Shown piece by piece: positions 53,467 through 62,538 of a DNA stretch of 64,000 nucleotides; position 1 is the stretch's first letter, and each line of letters starts with the position of its first letter. Source of the DNA: Rhodopseudomonas palustris. Its GTDB lineage: Bacteria > Pseudomonadota > Alphaproteobacteria > Rhizobiales > Xanthobacteraceae. The notes beneath the pieces were generated by a model. The model saw only the letters and a list, made by a program, of their open reading frames with translations. It had not been told where the DNA came from and ran no database searches. Both the position numbers and the translations under genes were made by a program. Where the stretch lies: positions 1,984,001 to 2,048,000 of the forward strand of contig NZ_CP019966.1 in NCBI RefSeq assembly GCF_003031265.1, read 5' to 3'.

Positions 53467-56400
53467 CCAACCTCGGCATCGCCATCTATGACCCGCGTCG
53501 GCTCGACCCCGAAACCTTCCTCGCAGGGTTCGTGGCCAGGGGCGAGTTCGTCGCCTTCCTGCTCGACAAGCTCCGCTACATGCCGGAGCTCGGCGAGCAT
53601 TTTCTCATCGTCGGGCCCCGCGGCATGGGCAAGACCAGCCTGTTGCGGCGGCTGGCGATCGGCATCTCGGAGGAGGCCGCGCTGCGCGCGCGATTCATTC
53701 CGCTGAGCTTCCGCGAGGAGCAATACAACGTCCGTTCGCTCGACGCATTCTGGCGCAACTGCGCCGAGTCACTTGCCGAATGGTGCGAGGATGGCGGCAG
53801 GCAGGAAGCTGCCGACGGCATCGATCGCAGCCTGGGCCGCGCGGAGTGGCACGAGCCGGATTCCGCCGGCGACGCCTTCCTCGCTCTCTGCAAGCAACTC
53901 GGCGGCCGGCCGGTACTGTTCGTCGACAATCTCGACCTGATCCTCGACGCGCTGTCGCCTCAGCAGAATTGGAAATTGCGGCGCGCGCTGCAGGCGCCGG
54001 GAGGGCCGATCGTATTCGGCGCGGCGACGCAGATGCTGCGGCAGAGCGCCGAGCGAGAGGCTGCGTTCTACGAGTTTTTCCATCCGCACACACTGCACCC
54101 GCTGTCCGAAGGCGAGTTGCGGCATTGCATGTACCGCCTGTCGGAGGCGCGCGGCGAATTCGGCCAGCCGGTTCGCGAGGTGCTGGAACGCGAACCCGGC
54201 CGGATCACGACGCTGCACACGTTGACCGGTGGCAATCCGCGGGTGCTGACGCTGGTCTACCAACTGCTGGAACGTACCGAGAGCGACAGCGTGTTTCGCG
54301 ATCTCGAAGTGCTGCTCGATCAGCTGACGCCGTATTACAAGGCTCGGATCGAGGAATACCAAACCGATCTGCAGCGAGCGGTGATCGACGCGGTCGCGCT
54401 CAATTGGCATCCGGTCGGCGCCGCCCGACTGAGCGAAGTCACCGCGGTCGAGGTCACTACGATTTCGTCGCAGCTCGCCCGGCTCAAACGCGATGGATTG
54501 ATCGAAGAGGTCGAAACCTCCGGCGCCCGCGCCGGCTATCAGTTCGTCGAGCGGTTCTTCAACATCTGGTACCTGATGCGGCATGGCAGTCGCCGCACCC
54601 GGCAGAAGGTGGCTTGGCTTACCGCGTTTCTGAGCAGTTTCTACGCACCGTCGGAACTGGCGAAGATGAAGGCCGAGGCGATGGCCGCTGAGTGCGCGTC
54701 GCTGCATCCGTTCTATCGCGAGGCGCTGGAGGCGGCCGGCGATGAAGGCGAGAGGATGACGCCCGGTGGGCGGTTGTTGCTGGCGGAAAGCCCGCTCGAA
54801 GCGCCTTCCCTGGACGAGCCACCCAGATCAGAGGCTGGTTCGGCGCGGGCGGAGATCGACCGGCTGATGATCGAAGCCGATCAACTGGCATCTTCCGGCC
54901 GATATGAGGAAGCGCTGACGGTTTGTGACGAGGTTATGAACCGGTTCGGCGCGGCCGAGCAGCCCGAGTTTCGCGTTTGGGTTGCCCGCGCGCTGGTCAA
55001 TAAGGGGGCCGCGCTTCAACTGCTGGGGCGGAGCGAGGACGCGATTGTGGTCTATGACGATGCGGTGAGCCAGTTCGGCGCGGCGGAGGAGCCAGGGCTT
55101 CGCCGTCAGCTCGCCCGCGCGCTGGTCAACAAGGGGGGCGCGCTTAAATCGCTGGAACGGAGCGAGGATGCGATTGCGGTTTACGACGAGGTGTTGAACC
55201 GATTCGGCGCAGCCGAGGAGCCCCAGCTTCGCGTGCAGGTCGCCCGCGCGCTGGTCAACAAGGGGGCCGCGCTTCAACTGCTGGGGCGGAGCGAGGACGC
55301 GATTGCGGTTTACGACGAGGTGTTGAACCGATTCGGCGCAGCCGAGGAGCCTCAGCTTCGCGTTTGGGTCGCCCGCACGCTGGTCAACAAGGGGGGCAGG
55401 CTTGGAGCGTTGGAGCGGAGCGAGGAAGCGATTGCGGTTTACGACGAGGTGTTGAACCGATTCGGCGCAGCCGAGGAGCCTCAGCTTCGCGTGCAGGTCG
55501 CCCGCGCGCTGGTCAACAAGGGGGCCGCGCTTCAACTGCTGGGGCGGAGCGAGGACGCGATTGCGGTTTACGACGAGGTGTTGAACCGATTCGGCGCAGC
55601 CGAGGAGCCTCAGCTTCGCGTTTGGGTCGCCCGCACGCTGGTCAACAAGGGGGGCAGGCTTGGAGCGTTGGAGCGGAGCGAGGAAGCGATTGCGGTTTAC
55701 GACGAGGTGTTGAACCGGTTTGGCGCGGCGGAGGAGCCCGAGCTTCGCGAGGCGGTTGCCCGCGCGCTGCTCAACAAGGCGATCACGCTCGGAACATTGG
55801 GGCGGAGCGAGGATGCGGTCGCGGTTGACGACGAGGTGGTAAGGCGGTTCGGTACGGCCGAGGAACTCGGGCTTCGCGAGCAGGTCATCCGCGCGCTAGT
55901 CAGCAAAGGGGTCGCGCTCGGAACGCTGGGGCGTAGCGAGGAGGCGGTTGCGGCTTGTGACGAGGTGGTGAGCCGGTTCGGTGCGGCCGAGGAGCCCACA
56001 CTTCGCATTGAATTCGCCCGCGCGCTGGTCAACAAAGGGGTCACGCTCGGAACATTGGGGCGGAGCGAAGAGGCGGTTGCGGTTGACGACGAGGTGGTGA
56101 GCCGGTTCGGAGCGGCCGAGGACCCCGCAATTCGCGCTGTTGTCGCTTCCGCGCTTTGCAACAAAGGCGTCACACTCGGAGCTTTGGGGCGGAGCGAAGA
56201 GGCACTTGCTGTGTACGAGGACGTGGTGTCCCGGCTGGCTGGGCACGAACAGGCTCAGCTCGGCTGGTTCGTGGCGTTTGCGCTATCGCGTGTCTCGTCT
56301 CTTCAGGTGGACCTCGGCCGATTCGACGAAGCAGCACAGTTCGGTCGCCGTACTGTTGAACAATATCCGGGTAACTACGAAGCCTGGTACCGCCTCGGCA

Positions 56401-56981
56401 ACGTCCTCGCCGACCACACCGGCAACCTGGCTGAAGCCGAGGCGGCCTATCGCAAGGCGATGGCGATCGGCGATCCCAGCATGGTGGCGGAGGCCAATCT
56501 GGCCTGGTTGCTGATTGACGCCGACCGGCTGTCCGAAGCCGAGCCGATCGTTGCCGCGCTCGACAAGCTCGACCCGGTCGGGCGCGAATTGCTCGATGCC
56601 GCGCGGGCGCTCGTGCGTGACAATTTTGGCGAAGCGACGGAACATTTGCAACGCGCACTGAGCGGCGATCAGCAGCAACTCGCCACGGTCTTCTCCGACG
56701 ATCTGCTGCGGCTGCTGCGGATCGCGGCCAAGCGCGGCTATGGCGACAAGCTGATCGACTGGTTCAAGGAAACCGGCGCGGCGGACCGCCAGGCGCCAGT
56801 TCATGCCTCTTTCGTTGCTTTCGTGCGCGGCGAGCGGTTCTTGCTGGACTTCAGCCCGGAAGTCCGTAAACCGGCCGAAAAGATCTTCCGCTGGCTGAAT
56901 TCGCGTGCGGACCGGTCTCCTGCAACTCCAGATAAGCCCGCGCGGAAGCGTGGACGACCGCGCAAACGCCAGATCGCATGA
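53463..56981 (+). CDS. Large STAND-like ATPase with 43-residue TPR-like repeats and AT-hook (1172 aa)
   Basis: N-terminal NTPase: Walker [14 protein letters not shown] (about residues 49-61), Walker [13 protein letters not shown] (about 152-163), the STAND-type GGNPRVL motif, and a winged helix ([20 protein letters not shown]) near residue 340. After a helical spacer, residues about 468-940 hold eleven repeats of 43 residues (consensus [20 protein letters not shown] plus [17 protein letters not shown]). More degenerate TPRs follow. The C-terminus [11 protein letters not shown] is a canonical AT-hook. Its start overlaps the upstream ATPase gene and its stop overlaps the YcgN-type gene, both as ATGA. 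No effector domain is seen. It could be a regulator, a defence sensor or a scaffold. Confidence 0.9.
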   Translation: MTNLGIAIYDPRRLDPETFLAGFVARGEFVAFLLDKLRYMPELGEHFLIVGPRGMGKTSLLRRLAIGISEEAALRARFIPLSFREEQYNVRSLDAFWRNCAESLAEWCEDGGRQEAADGIDRSLGRAEWHEPDSAGDAFLALCKQLGGRPVLFVDNLDLILDALSPQQNWKLRRALQAPGGPIVFGAATQMLRQSAEREAAFYEFFHPHTLHPLSEGELRHCMYRLSEARGEFGQPVREVLEREPGRITTLHTLTGGNPRVLTLVYQLLERTESDSVFRDLEVLLDQLTPYYKARIEEYQTDLQRAVIDAVALNWHPVGAARLSEVTAVEVTTISSQLARLKRDGLIEEVETSGARAGYQFVERFFNIWYLMRHGSRRTRQKVAWLTAFLSSFYAPSELAKMKAEAMAAECASLHPFYREALEAAGDEGERMTPGGRLLLAESPLEAPSLDEPPRSEAGSARAEIDRLMIEADQLASSGRYEEALTVCDEVMNRFGAAEQPEFRVWVARALVNKGAALQLLGRSEDAIVVYDDAVSQFGAAEEPGLRRQLARALVNKGGALKSLERSEDAIAVYDEVLNRFGAAEEPQLRVQVARALVNKGAALQLLGRSEDAIAVYDEVLNRFGAAEEPQLRVWVARTLVNKGGRLGALERSEEAIAVYDEVLNRFGAAEEPQLRVQVARALVNKGAALQLLGRSEDAIAVYDEVLNRFGAAEEPQLRVWVARTLVNKGGRLGALERSEEAIAVYDEVLNRFGAAEEPELREAVARALLNKAITLGTLGRSEDAVAVDDEVVRRFGTAEELGLREQVIRALVSKGVALGTLGRSEEAVAACDEVVSRFGAAEEPTLRIEFARALVNKGVTLGTLGRSEEAVAVDDEVVSRFGAAEDPAIRAVVASALCNKGVTLGALGRSEEALAVYEDVVSRLAGHEQAQLGWFVAFALSRVSSLQVDLGRFDEAAQFGRRTVEQYPGNYEAWYRLGNVLADHTGNLAEAEAAYRKAMAIGDPSMVAEANLAWLLIDADRLSEAEPIVAALDKLDPVGRELLDAARALVRDNFGEATEHLQRALSGDQQQLATVFSDDLLRLLRIAAKRGYGDKLIDWFKETGAADRQAPVHASFVAFVRGERFLLDFSPEVRKPAEKIFRWLNSRADRSPATPDKPARKRGRPRKRQIA
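54864..56280 (+). repeat. Tandem 129-bp coding repeats with a 258-bp recent duplication
   Basis: The motif CTGGTCAACAAG recurs at 54993, 55122, 55251, 55380, 55509 and 55638, always 129 bases (43 codons) apart, and diverged copies continue to about 56280. The pairs 55251-55508 and 55509-55766 are nearly identical over 258 bases, showing a very recent two-unit duplication. Copies to the right (55767 onward) have diverged. Confidence 0.9.
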
Positions 56982-57487
56982 CGAAGCCGCAGAAGCGCTC
57001 CGACCAAGACGGTTTCTTCTGGAAGACCAAGACGTTGGAGCAGCTCTCCCCGACCGAATGGGAGAGCCTGTGCGACGGCTGCGCGCGCTGCTGTCTGGAA
57101 AAGCTCGAGGACGAAGACACCGGGCGGATCTACTTCACCGAGGTCGGCTGCCGGCTGCTCGATGCGGGCGCCTGCGCCTGCCGGGACTATCCGAACCGGT
57201 CGGACCGGGTGCCGGACTGCGTGCGGCTCACCCCGAAAGAGGTGCGCGAGCTGACCTGGCTGCCGCCGAGCTGCGCCTACAAGCTCGTCGCCGAGGGGCG
57301 CGACCTGTACTGGTGGCACCCGCTGATCTCCGGCGATCCGAATACCGTCCATGAGGCCGGGGTCTCGGTGCGCGGGCGGGTCGAGCGCACCGAGACCGAG
57401 GTCCCGGTCGAGGAGCTCGAAGATCACATCGTGTCGTGGCCGGCGCTGCTGCCCAAGCGCGCCAAGCTCAAGCAACGGCCGAGGTAG
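56978..57487 (+). CDS. YcgN/UPF0260-family cysteine-cluster protein (169 aa)
   Basis: The cysteine pattern is that of the YkgJ/YcgN cluster family: [39 protein letters not shown] and PSCAYKLV. These residues are likely to bind zinc or an iron-sulfur cluster. The conserved N-terminus [20 protein letters not shown] and C-terminus ([21 protein letters not shown]) are typical. Its ATG overlaps the stop of the repeat ATPase gene as ATGA, although this family is normally a free-standing housekeeping gene. Function unknown. Confidence 0.9.
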   Translation: MTKPQKRSDQDGFFWKTKTLEQLSPTEWESLCDGCARCCLEKLEDEDTGRIYFTEVGCRLLDAGACACRDYPNRSDRVPDCVRLTPKEVRELTWLPPSCAYKLVAEGRDLYWWHPLISGDPNTVHEAGVSVRGRVERTETEVPVEELEDHIVSWPALLPKRAKLKQRPR

Positions 57488-57540
57488 CCACCTTATCTTG
57501 CTGCCGGCGGCGCCCGCCGCCGCTCTATTGAAGGACTTGC

Positions 57541-58284
57541 ATGACCGCGCTGATCATCATCGCCGTCGCCGGCCTGTGGGCCGGCGTTCAGAACACGCTT
57601 GCGGGCGGCGGGTCGTTCGTGACCTTGCCGGCGCTGCTGTTCGCCGGGATGACGCCGCTGTCGGCGAACATCACCTCCACGGTCGCGCTGTTTCCCGGCC
57701 AGCTCGCTTCGGGCTACGCCGGCCGCGGCATGGTGCGCGGCGTCGGCGAGGTCAGCTTCCGGGCGCTGGTGTTCACCAGCCTCGCCGGCGGGGCGGCCGG
57801 TGCGCTGCTGCTGCTGATCACGCCGCCGACGGTGTTCGCCAAGATGATCCCGTGGCTGGTGCTGTTCGCCACCGCGATGTTCGCGTGGGGCAGCTTCGGC
57901 CGCAAACCAAGTGCGCAGGCGCGGCACGTCGGCGCGCCGGTGCTGATCGGCATTCAGTTTCTGATCTCGATCTATGGCGGTTACTTCGGCGGCGGCATCG
58001 GCTTTCTGATGATGGCTGCGCTGTCGATCGCCGGCATGACCGCGCGCAACGCCGGCGCCACCAAGAACGCACTGGCGGCCGCGATGAACGCCTCGGCGGT
58101 GGCGATGTTCGCGTTCTCGCCCGAGGTGAAATGGCTGGAGGCACTGGTGCTCGCGGTGTCGTCGACGGTCGGTTACTTGCTCGGCGTCTGGGTGCTGCGC
58201 CGGGTCAACGAGACCTGGCTGCGGATCGGCGTCGTCGCCCTCGGCATCGCGCTGACTATCGGGCTGTTCTGGCGCCAAGCGTAG
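57541..58284 (+). CDS. TauE/SafE-family sulfite/anion exporter (247 aa)
   Basis: Inner-membrane permease with about seven or eight hydrophobic helices. The family hallmarks AGGGSFVTLPALLFAGMTPL near the N-terminus and YGGYFGGGIGFLMMAALSIAGM in the second half form the duplicated G-rich motifs of TauE/SafE (shown split here: YGGYFGGGIGFLMM). GAAGGA precedes the ATG. Members export sulfite, sulfoacetate or similar anions; the substrate here is unknown. Converges with the MarR gene. Confidence 0.9.
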   Translation: MTALIIIAVAGLWAGVQNTLAGGGSFVTLPALLFAGMTPLSANITSTVALFPGQLASGYAGRGMVRGVGEVSFRALVFTSLAGGAAGALLLLITPPTVFAKMIPWLVLFATAMFAWGSFGRKPSAQARHVGAPVLIGIQFLISIYGGYFGGGIGFLMMAALSIAGMTARNAGATKNALAAAMNASAVAMFAFSPEVKWLEALVLAVSSTVGYLLGVWVLRRVNETWLRIGVVALGIALTIGLFWRQA

Positions 58285-58414
58285 CGGATCAATGCCGGTT
58301 CGGCTGATCCCGAGCCGACACCAAACTTCATTCTGACTCATCGGTGATGCACGGAGCTTGTTCGCGCTTGCGAACGAGCCCGTCGCGCGTGCCGAAACAC
58401 GCGCCAACTTATTC

Positions 58415-58454
58415 GTTGCCAAGGCAACTGATATGTGAGAATTGTTCTGAACAA
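58415..58454. promoter_or_regulatory. Two palindromes, one MarR-box-like, in a non-coding gap
   Basis: GTTGCC-AA-GGCAAC (58415-58428) is a perfect palindrome and matches the TTGCC-N2-GGCAA form of MarR operators. TTGTTC-T-GAACAA (58442-58454) is a second perfect palindrome 13 bases on. A strong GGGGAGGAG and ATG follow at 58487 but open no credible gene. This looks like a promoter and operator without its target gene. Confidence 0.5.
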
Positions 58455-58576
58455 GAGCGACCCAGTCGCCGGTTCGGGGAGGAGTCATGCTCGGCAGCAC
58501 AGCGGCCGGCTGTCGCGGAGACGTGTCCGCGATCATGCGCAAGCAGGATGAACGGCGTGCAGCGCCGCGCGGCGGT

Positions 58577-59092
58577 TCAGGTGGTTTCGCCGGTGACCGC
58601 GCCGAGATTGTTGTGCAGCCGGCGCAACAGATCGATCAGGACTTCCTGCTCGTCCGCACTCAGGCACGACATCAGCTTCCGTTCGCGCTCCAGCGCAGCG
58701 ACGATCACCTTGTCATGGGTGGCGCGACCTTTGCCGGTGAGCGAGATCGAATGCGTGCGGGCGTCGTTCGGATCGACGCGGATGGTGATCAGCCCACGCG
58801 ACTGCATGTCGGACAGCGTGCGGCTGACCGGTCCCTTGTTGAAGCCGATCACCTGACAGATCCGCGCCGCCGAAATGCCGGGCTCGATCGCCAGCAGCGA
58901 CATGATCCGCCATTCCGTGACGTTGACGCCGAAATTGCCCTGATAGAACGCCGTGGCGCTGTTCGACAGCTTGTTGGCGATGAAGGTGATGAAGGCCGGA
59001 ACGTAACGCTCCAGATCGAGCGTGAGGCCTTCGGGGCTCGGCGCGGCCGCGGCAGATCGCCGGGATTTTGGCGGACGGGATGCACCAGTCAT
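58577..59092 (-). CDS. MarR-family transcriptional regulator (171 aa)
   Basis: Winged-helix regulator with the MarR order: LERYVPAFITFIANKLSNSA, then NFGVNVTEWRIMSLLAIEPG, the recognition helix region GISAARICQVIGFNKGPVSR, and the wing LITIRVDPNDARTHSISLTG. The ATG at 59092 (MTGASRPPKSRR) is chosen; a start at 59125 is also possible. Divergent from the P450 gene over an 79-base gap holding a TGCC-N2-GGCA palindrome, so it probably controls the P450-ferredoxin-binding protein genes in response to an aromatic acid. Confidence 0.9.
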   Translation of the reverse strand: MTGASRPPKSRRSAAAAPSPEGLTLDLERYVPAFITFIANKLSNSATAFYQGNFGVNVTEWRIMSLLAIEPGISAARICQVIGFNKGPVSRTLSDMQSRGLITIRVDPNDARTHSISLTGKGRATHDKVIVAALERERKLMSCLSADEQEVLIDLLRRLHNNLGAVTGETT

Positions 59093-59096
59093 GGGG

Positions 59097-59143
59097 ATGT
59101 CGGCTGCGAATGCATGCGCCGACATAAGGACATGCCACGGCAT
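59097..59143. promoter_or_regulatory. Palindromes in the MarR-P450 intergenic region
   Basis: ATGTCGGC (59097-59104) and GCCGACAT (59118-59125) form an 8-bp inverted repeat. ATGCC-AC-GGCAT (59132-59143) lies 28 bases before the P450 start and shares the TGCC-N2-GGCA core with the palindrome at 58415. The second is the best candidate for the MarR operator. GAGGAGG before the ATG at 59172 is a strong ribosome-binding site. Confidence 0.5.
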
Positions 59144-59171
59144 TTCACAAGTGGCGATTGAGGAGGACAAC

Positions 59172-60410
59172 ATGACCACGGCTCCCTTATCGGTGCCGGT
59201 TACCACGCCGTCCCAGCAAGGCGCAGGTATTCCGCATCTGGCTATCGATCCGTTCGCGCTGGACTACTTCGCCGATCCCTATCCGGAGCAGGAGACGCTG
59301 CGCGAGGCGGGCCCGGTGGTGTATCTCGACAAGTGGAACGTCTATGGCGTTGCCCGCTACGCCGAAGTTTATGCGGTGCTCAACGATCCGCTCACCTTCT
59401 GCTCCAGCCGCGGCGTTGGCCTGAGCGATTTCAAGAAGGAGAAGCCGTGGCGGCCGCCGAGCCTGATCCTCGAGGCTGACCCGCCGGCGCATACCCGCAC
59501 CCGCGCGGTGCTCAGCAAGGTGCTGTCGCCGGCGACGATGAAGCGGCTGCGTGACGGCTTCGCGGCGGCGGCGGACGCCAAGATCGATGAACTGCTGGCC
59601 CGCGGCGGCAATATCGATGCGATCGCCGACCTTGCCGAAGCCTATCCGCTATCGGTGTTTCCCGATGCGATGGGCCTGAAGCAGGAGGGGCGCGAGAATC
59701 TGCTGCCCTATGCGGGTCTCGTGTTCAACGCGTTCGGGCCGCCGAACGAACTGCGGCAGAACGCGATCGAACGCTCGGCGCCGCATCAGGCCTATGTGGC
59801 CGAGCAGTGCCAGCGGCCGAACCTCGCGCCTGGCGGTTTCGGCGCCTGTATCCACGCCTTCAGCGACACCGGCGAGATCACGCCCGAGGAGGCCCCGCTG
59901 CTGGTGCGGTCGCTGCTCTCGGCGGGCCTCGACACGACCGTCAACGGCATTGCTGCGGCGGTGTACTGCCTGGCGCGTTTTCCGGACGAGTTCGCGCGGC
60001 TGCGCGCCGATGCGTCGCTGGCCCGCAACGCCTTTGAGGAAGCGGTGCGGTTCGAGAGCCCGGTGCAGACCTTCTTCCGCACCACCACGCGCGAGGTCGA
60101 ACTCGCCGGAACCACGATCGGGGAGGGCGAGAAGGTGCTGATGTTCCTCGGCTCCGCCAACCGCGATCCGCGGCGCTGGGACGATCCGGACCGCTACGAC
60201 ATCACCCGCAAAACCTCGGGCCATGTCGGCTTCGGTTCGGGCGTGCACATGTGCGTCGGTCAGCTCGTCGCCCGGCTGGAGGGCGAGGTGGTGCTCGCCG
60301 CGCTGGCTCGGAAGGTTGCGGCGATCGAGATCGCCGGGCCTTTGAAGCGCCGTTTCAACAATACGCTGCGCGGGCTGGAAAGCTTGCCGATCCAACTGAC
60401 GCCTGCCTGA
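59172..60410 (+). CDS. Cytochrome P450, CYP199A2-like para-substituted benzoate monooxygenase
   Basis: The sequence follows my memory of R. palustris CYP199A2/A4 closely over its whole length. It is 412 residues, with heme-ligand Cys361 (FGSGVHMCVGQ), oxygen-activation Asp254-Thr255 (SAGLDTTVNG) and substrate-pocket residues Phe185 and Ser247 at the CYP199A2 numbering, plus ExxR (EEAVR). These enzymes demethylate 4-methoxybenzoate and oxidise related para-substituted benzoates. GAGGAGG precedes the ATG. Its electron donor, the Pux-type ferredoxin, is the next gene; the ferredoxin reductase is not in the window. Confidence 0.95.
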   Translation: MTTAPLSVPVTTPSQQGAGIPHLAIDPFALDYFADPYPEQETLREAGPVVYLDKWNVYGVARYAEVYAVLNDPLTFCSSRGVGLSDFKKEKPWRPPSLILEADPPAHTRTRAVLSKVLSPATMKRLRDGFAAAADAKIDELLARGGNIDAIADLAEAYPLSVFPDAMGLKQEGRENLLPYAGLVFNAFGPPNELRQNAIERSAPHQAYVAEQCQRPNLAPGGFGACIHAFSDTGEITPEEAPLLVRSLLSAGLDTTVNGIAAAVYCLARFPDEFARLRADASLARNAFEEAVRFESPVQTFFRTTTREVELAGTTIGEGEKVLMFLGSANRDPRRWDDPDRYDITRKTSGHVGFGSGVHMCVGQLVARLEGEVVLAALARKVAAIEIAGPLKRRFNNTLRGLESLPIQLTPA

Positions 60411-60420
60411 GGGGCCCATG

Positions 60421-60741
60421 ATGCCAAGTATCACGTTCATTCTTCCCGATGGCGAACGTCGCACCACCGAGGCCGCAGTCGGCGACACTGCGATGTATGC
60501 CGCGCTCAGCCTCGGGCTCGACGGCGTCGTCGCTGAATGCGGCGGCAATGCCGTGTGCGCGACCTGTCACGTCTATGTCGAGCACGGACTCGAGAAGCTG
60601 CCTAAAGTCGCCGGCGATGAGGACGATCTGCTCGACGGCACGGCCGCCGAGCGGCTGCCGAACAGCCGGCTGTCGTGCCAGATCAAGCTGTCGTCCGATC
60701 TCGACGGCCTGATCTTGCGGATTCCGGATCGTCAGGTCTGA
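60421..60741 (+). CDS. pux: [2Fe-2S] ferredoxin, Pux/palustrisredoxin type (106 aa)
   Basis: Adrenodoxin/putidaredoxin-type vertebrate-like ferredoxin. The cluster ligands are Cys in AECGGNAVCATCHVYV (CxxxxxCxxC) with a fourth Cys in SRLSCQIKLS. This is the electron donor of the CYP199A enzyme encoded 10 bases upstream. The ATG at 60421 (MPSITFILPDG) is chosen over the immediately preceding ATG at 60418. At 106 residues it has the usual length. Confidence 0.92.
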   Translation: MPSITFILPDGERRTTEAAVGDTAMYAALSLGLDGVVAECGGNAVCATCHVYVEHGLEKLPKVAGDEDDLLDGTAAERLPNSRLSCQIKLSSDLDGLILRIPDRQV

Positions 60742-60816
60742 GCAGCGCTACCGTAGGGGGCAACGACCCGCTGCGGCCCACTCAACAAACAATCAAAACA
60801 CCGAGGGAGAAATCAA

Positions 60817-62031
60817 ATGACACCAACCAAGGGCCTGCTCGGCCTTGCGGCCGCGTGCCTGTTGTGCGGCACTGCCAACGCCGAGATCTCCGGCAATGTC
60901 GTGCGTGTCGGCGTGCTCAACGACATTTCCGGCATTTTCCAAGATACCAACGGCATGGGCTCGGTCGAAGCGGCGCGGATGGCGGCCGAAGACTTCGCCG
61001 GCGGCGGCAAGAACCTCAAGGTCGAGATCGTCTACGCCGATCACCAGAACAAGGCCGACGTCGGCAACGCCATCGCCCGCCGCTGGCTCGACAACGAGGG
61101 CGTCGACGCGATCGTCGACGTGCCGAATTCGGCGGTCGGGCTGTCGATCAACACGCTGCTGCGCGGCACCAAGATGACGTTCCTGGCGTCGTCGACGGCG
61201 AGCTCCGATCTCACCGGCAAGGCCTGCTCGCCCAACACCATCCAGTGGGTCAACGACACCTGGGCGACCGGCAACACCACCGCCGCGGCGATGATGCAGC
61301 GGGGCGGCAAGGACTGGTACTTCATCACGGTGGACTATGCGCTCGGCAAGGGCATTGAAGCCGAAGCCGCCAAGTACATTGAGGCACATGGCGGCAAGGT
61401 GCTCGGCTCGGCCAAGCATCCGCTCGGCACGTCGGACTTCGCCTCGTTCCTGCTGCAGGCGCAATCTTCGAAGGCGGGCGTGATCGGCCTCGCCAATGCC
61501 GGCGGCGACACCATCAACAGCGTCAAGCAGGCGGCCGAATTCGGCATTCAGCAGAGCGGGCAGAAGCTGGTCGCGTTCCTCTTGTTCATCAACGATATCC
61601 ACGGCATGGGCCTGAAGGTGGCGCAGGGCCTGCAGCTGATGGAAGCGTTCTATTGGGACATGAATGACGACACGCGCGCTTTCGCCAAGCGGTTCGCGCA
61701 GCGGCCCGGCATGAACGGCAAGATGCCGAGCGGCAACCAAGCCGGCGTCTACGCCTCGACGCTGGCCTATCTCAACGCCGTCGCGGCTACCGGAAGCGAT
61801 GACGCCAAGGACGTCGTGCCGCAGATGAAAAAGTTCAGCGGCAAGGACAAGCTGTTCGGCGACGTCACCATCCGGCAGGACGGACGCGTGGTGCACCCGA
61901 TGTACCTGTTCGAGGTGAAGAAGCCGGAGGAGTCGAAGTATCCTTACGACTACTATCGCCTGGTTTCGACCATCGCCGCCGACAAGGCGTTCCGTCCGAT
62001 CGCGGAAGGCGGGTGTGAGCTGGTGAAGTAG
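60817..62031 (+). CDS. ABC transporter substrate-binding protein, aromatic-acid/branched-chain type (404 aa)
   Basis: Periplasmic type I binding protein (LivK/HbaE-like). A signal peptide (MTPTKGLLGLAAACLLCGTA, cleavage near ANAEIS) precedes the two-lobed domain: VRVGVLNDISGIFQDTNGMG, IVYADHQNKADVGNAIARRW, DWYFITVDYALGKGIEAEA. Family members in R. palustris bind benzoates and other aromatic acids. Its place after CYP199A and ferredoxin suggests it scavenges the P450 substrates. No permease or ATPase genes follow, so it depends on a transporter elsewhere. GAGGGAGAAATC precedes the ATG. Confidence 0.9.
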   Translation: MTPTKGLLGLAAACLLCGTANAEISGNVVRVGVLNDISGIFQDTNGMGSVEAARMAAEDFAGGGKNLKVEIVYADHQNKADVGNAIARRWLDNEGVDAIVDVPNSAVGLSINTLLRGTKMTFLASSTASSDLTGKACSPNTIQWVNDTWATGNTTAAAMMQRGGKDWYFITVDYALGKGIEAEAAKYIEAHGGKVLGSAKHPLGTSDFASFLLQAQSSKAGVIGLANAGGDTINSVKQAAEFGIQQSGQKLVAFLLFINDIHGMGLKVAQGLQLMEAFYWDMNDDTRAFAKRFAQRPGMNGKMPSGNQAGVYASTLAYLNAVAATGSDDAKDVVPQMKKFSGKDKLFGDVTIRQDGRVVHPMYLFEVKKPEESKYPYDYYRLVSTIAADKAFRPIAEGGCELVK

Positions 62032-62055
62032 TTAGAAGCCGTTGTCTCTCTACGC

Positions 62056-62205
62056 CGTCATGGCCGGGCTCGTCCCGGCCATCCACGTCTCGCCACGACG
62101 CTATGCCGAAGTTCGTGGATGCCCGGCACAAGGCCGGGCATCACGCGGGAAATTTGAGTCGAGCCTAACCCAACCCTAAGCCGTCATCCCCGCGAAAGCG
62201 GGGAT
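62056..62205. repeat. Cluster of three REP-like palindromes
   Basis: ATGGCCGGG/CCCGGCCAT at 62060-62082, ATGCCCGGC/GCCGGGCAT at 62119-62141 and ATCCCCGC/GCGGGGAT at 62186-62205 (loop GAAA) follow one another. These are common intergenic elements in this genus. They also would form a stable terminator for the binding-protein gene. Confidence 0.75.
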
Positions 62206-62292
62206 CCAGTATTCCAGAACGATTGTCTTGCTCGCCGAGCTAGAGCGGTTCATCGTCTGATTGAACGATCCGACCTTTCCGAAGGCACTGAG

Positions 62293-62399
62293 TCCTCATC
62301 CTGAGGAGCCAGGCGAAGCCGGGCGTCTCGAAGGATGGGGCAACGCATTCCCTGCGTCACATGGTTCGAGACGGCGCTACGCGCCTCCTCACCATGAGG
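62293..62399. repeat. REP-like element, second copy
   Basis: Contains TCCTCATCCTGAGGAG (62293-62308) plus GTCTCGAAGG, and the 39-base unit ATGGTTCGAGACGGCG... (62361-62399) shared with 24320-24358. The remaining sequence to 62538 shows no gene. Confidence 0.75.
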
Positions 62400-62538
62400 T
62401 TGTGCATGCGGCAGGCGGCGTGGATCAGCACTGATTCTATGAAAAACAGAGCTGCTCTAAACAGGCGGCGCTCTGCGATACTGGGTCGCCCGGACGAGCC
62501 GGGCGATGACGTCTGTCTGTGTTGAACAACTGTGCCTT

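Noticed and set aside
54864..56280. Regular repeats considered as a possible CRISPR array
   Set aside because: The 129-base units are continuous coding repeats with no spacers and are part of a TPR-like protein.
58487..58576. Open frame with a strong ribosome-binding site starting at 58487
   Set aside because: It soon runs through the antisense of the MarR gene and shows no conserved domain, though the start region itself may be the remnant of a lost gene and is noted with the MarR box.
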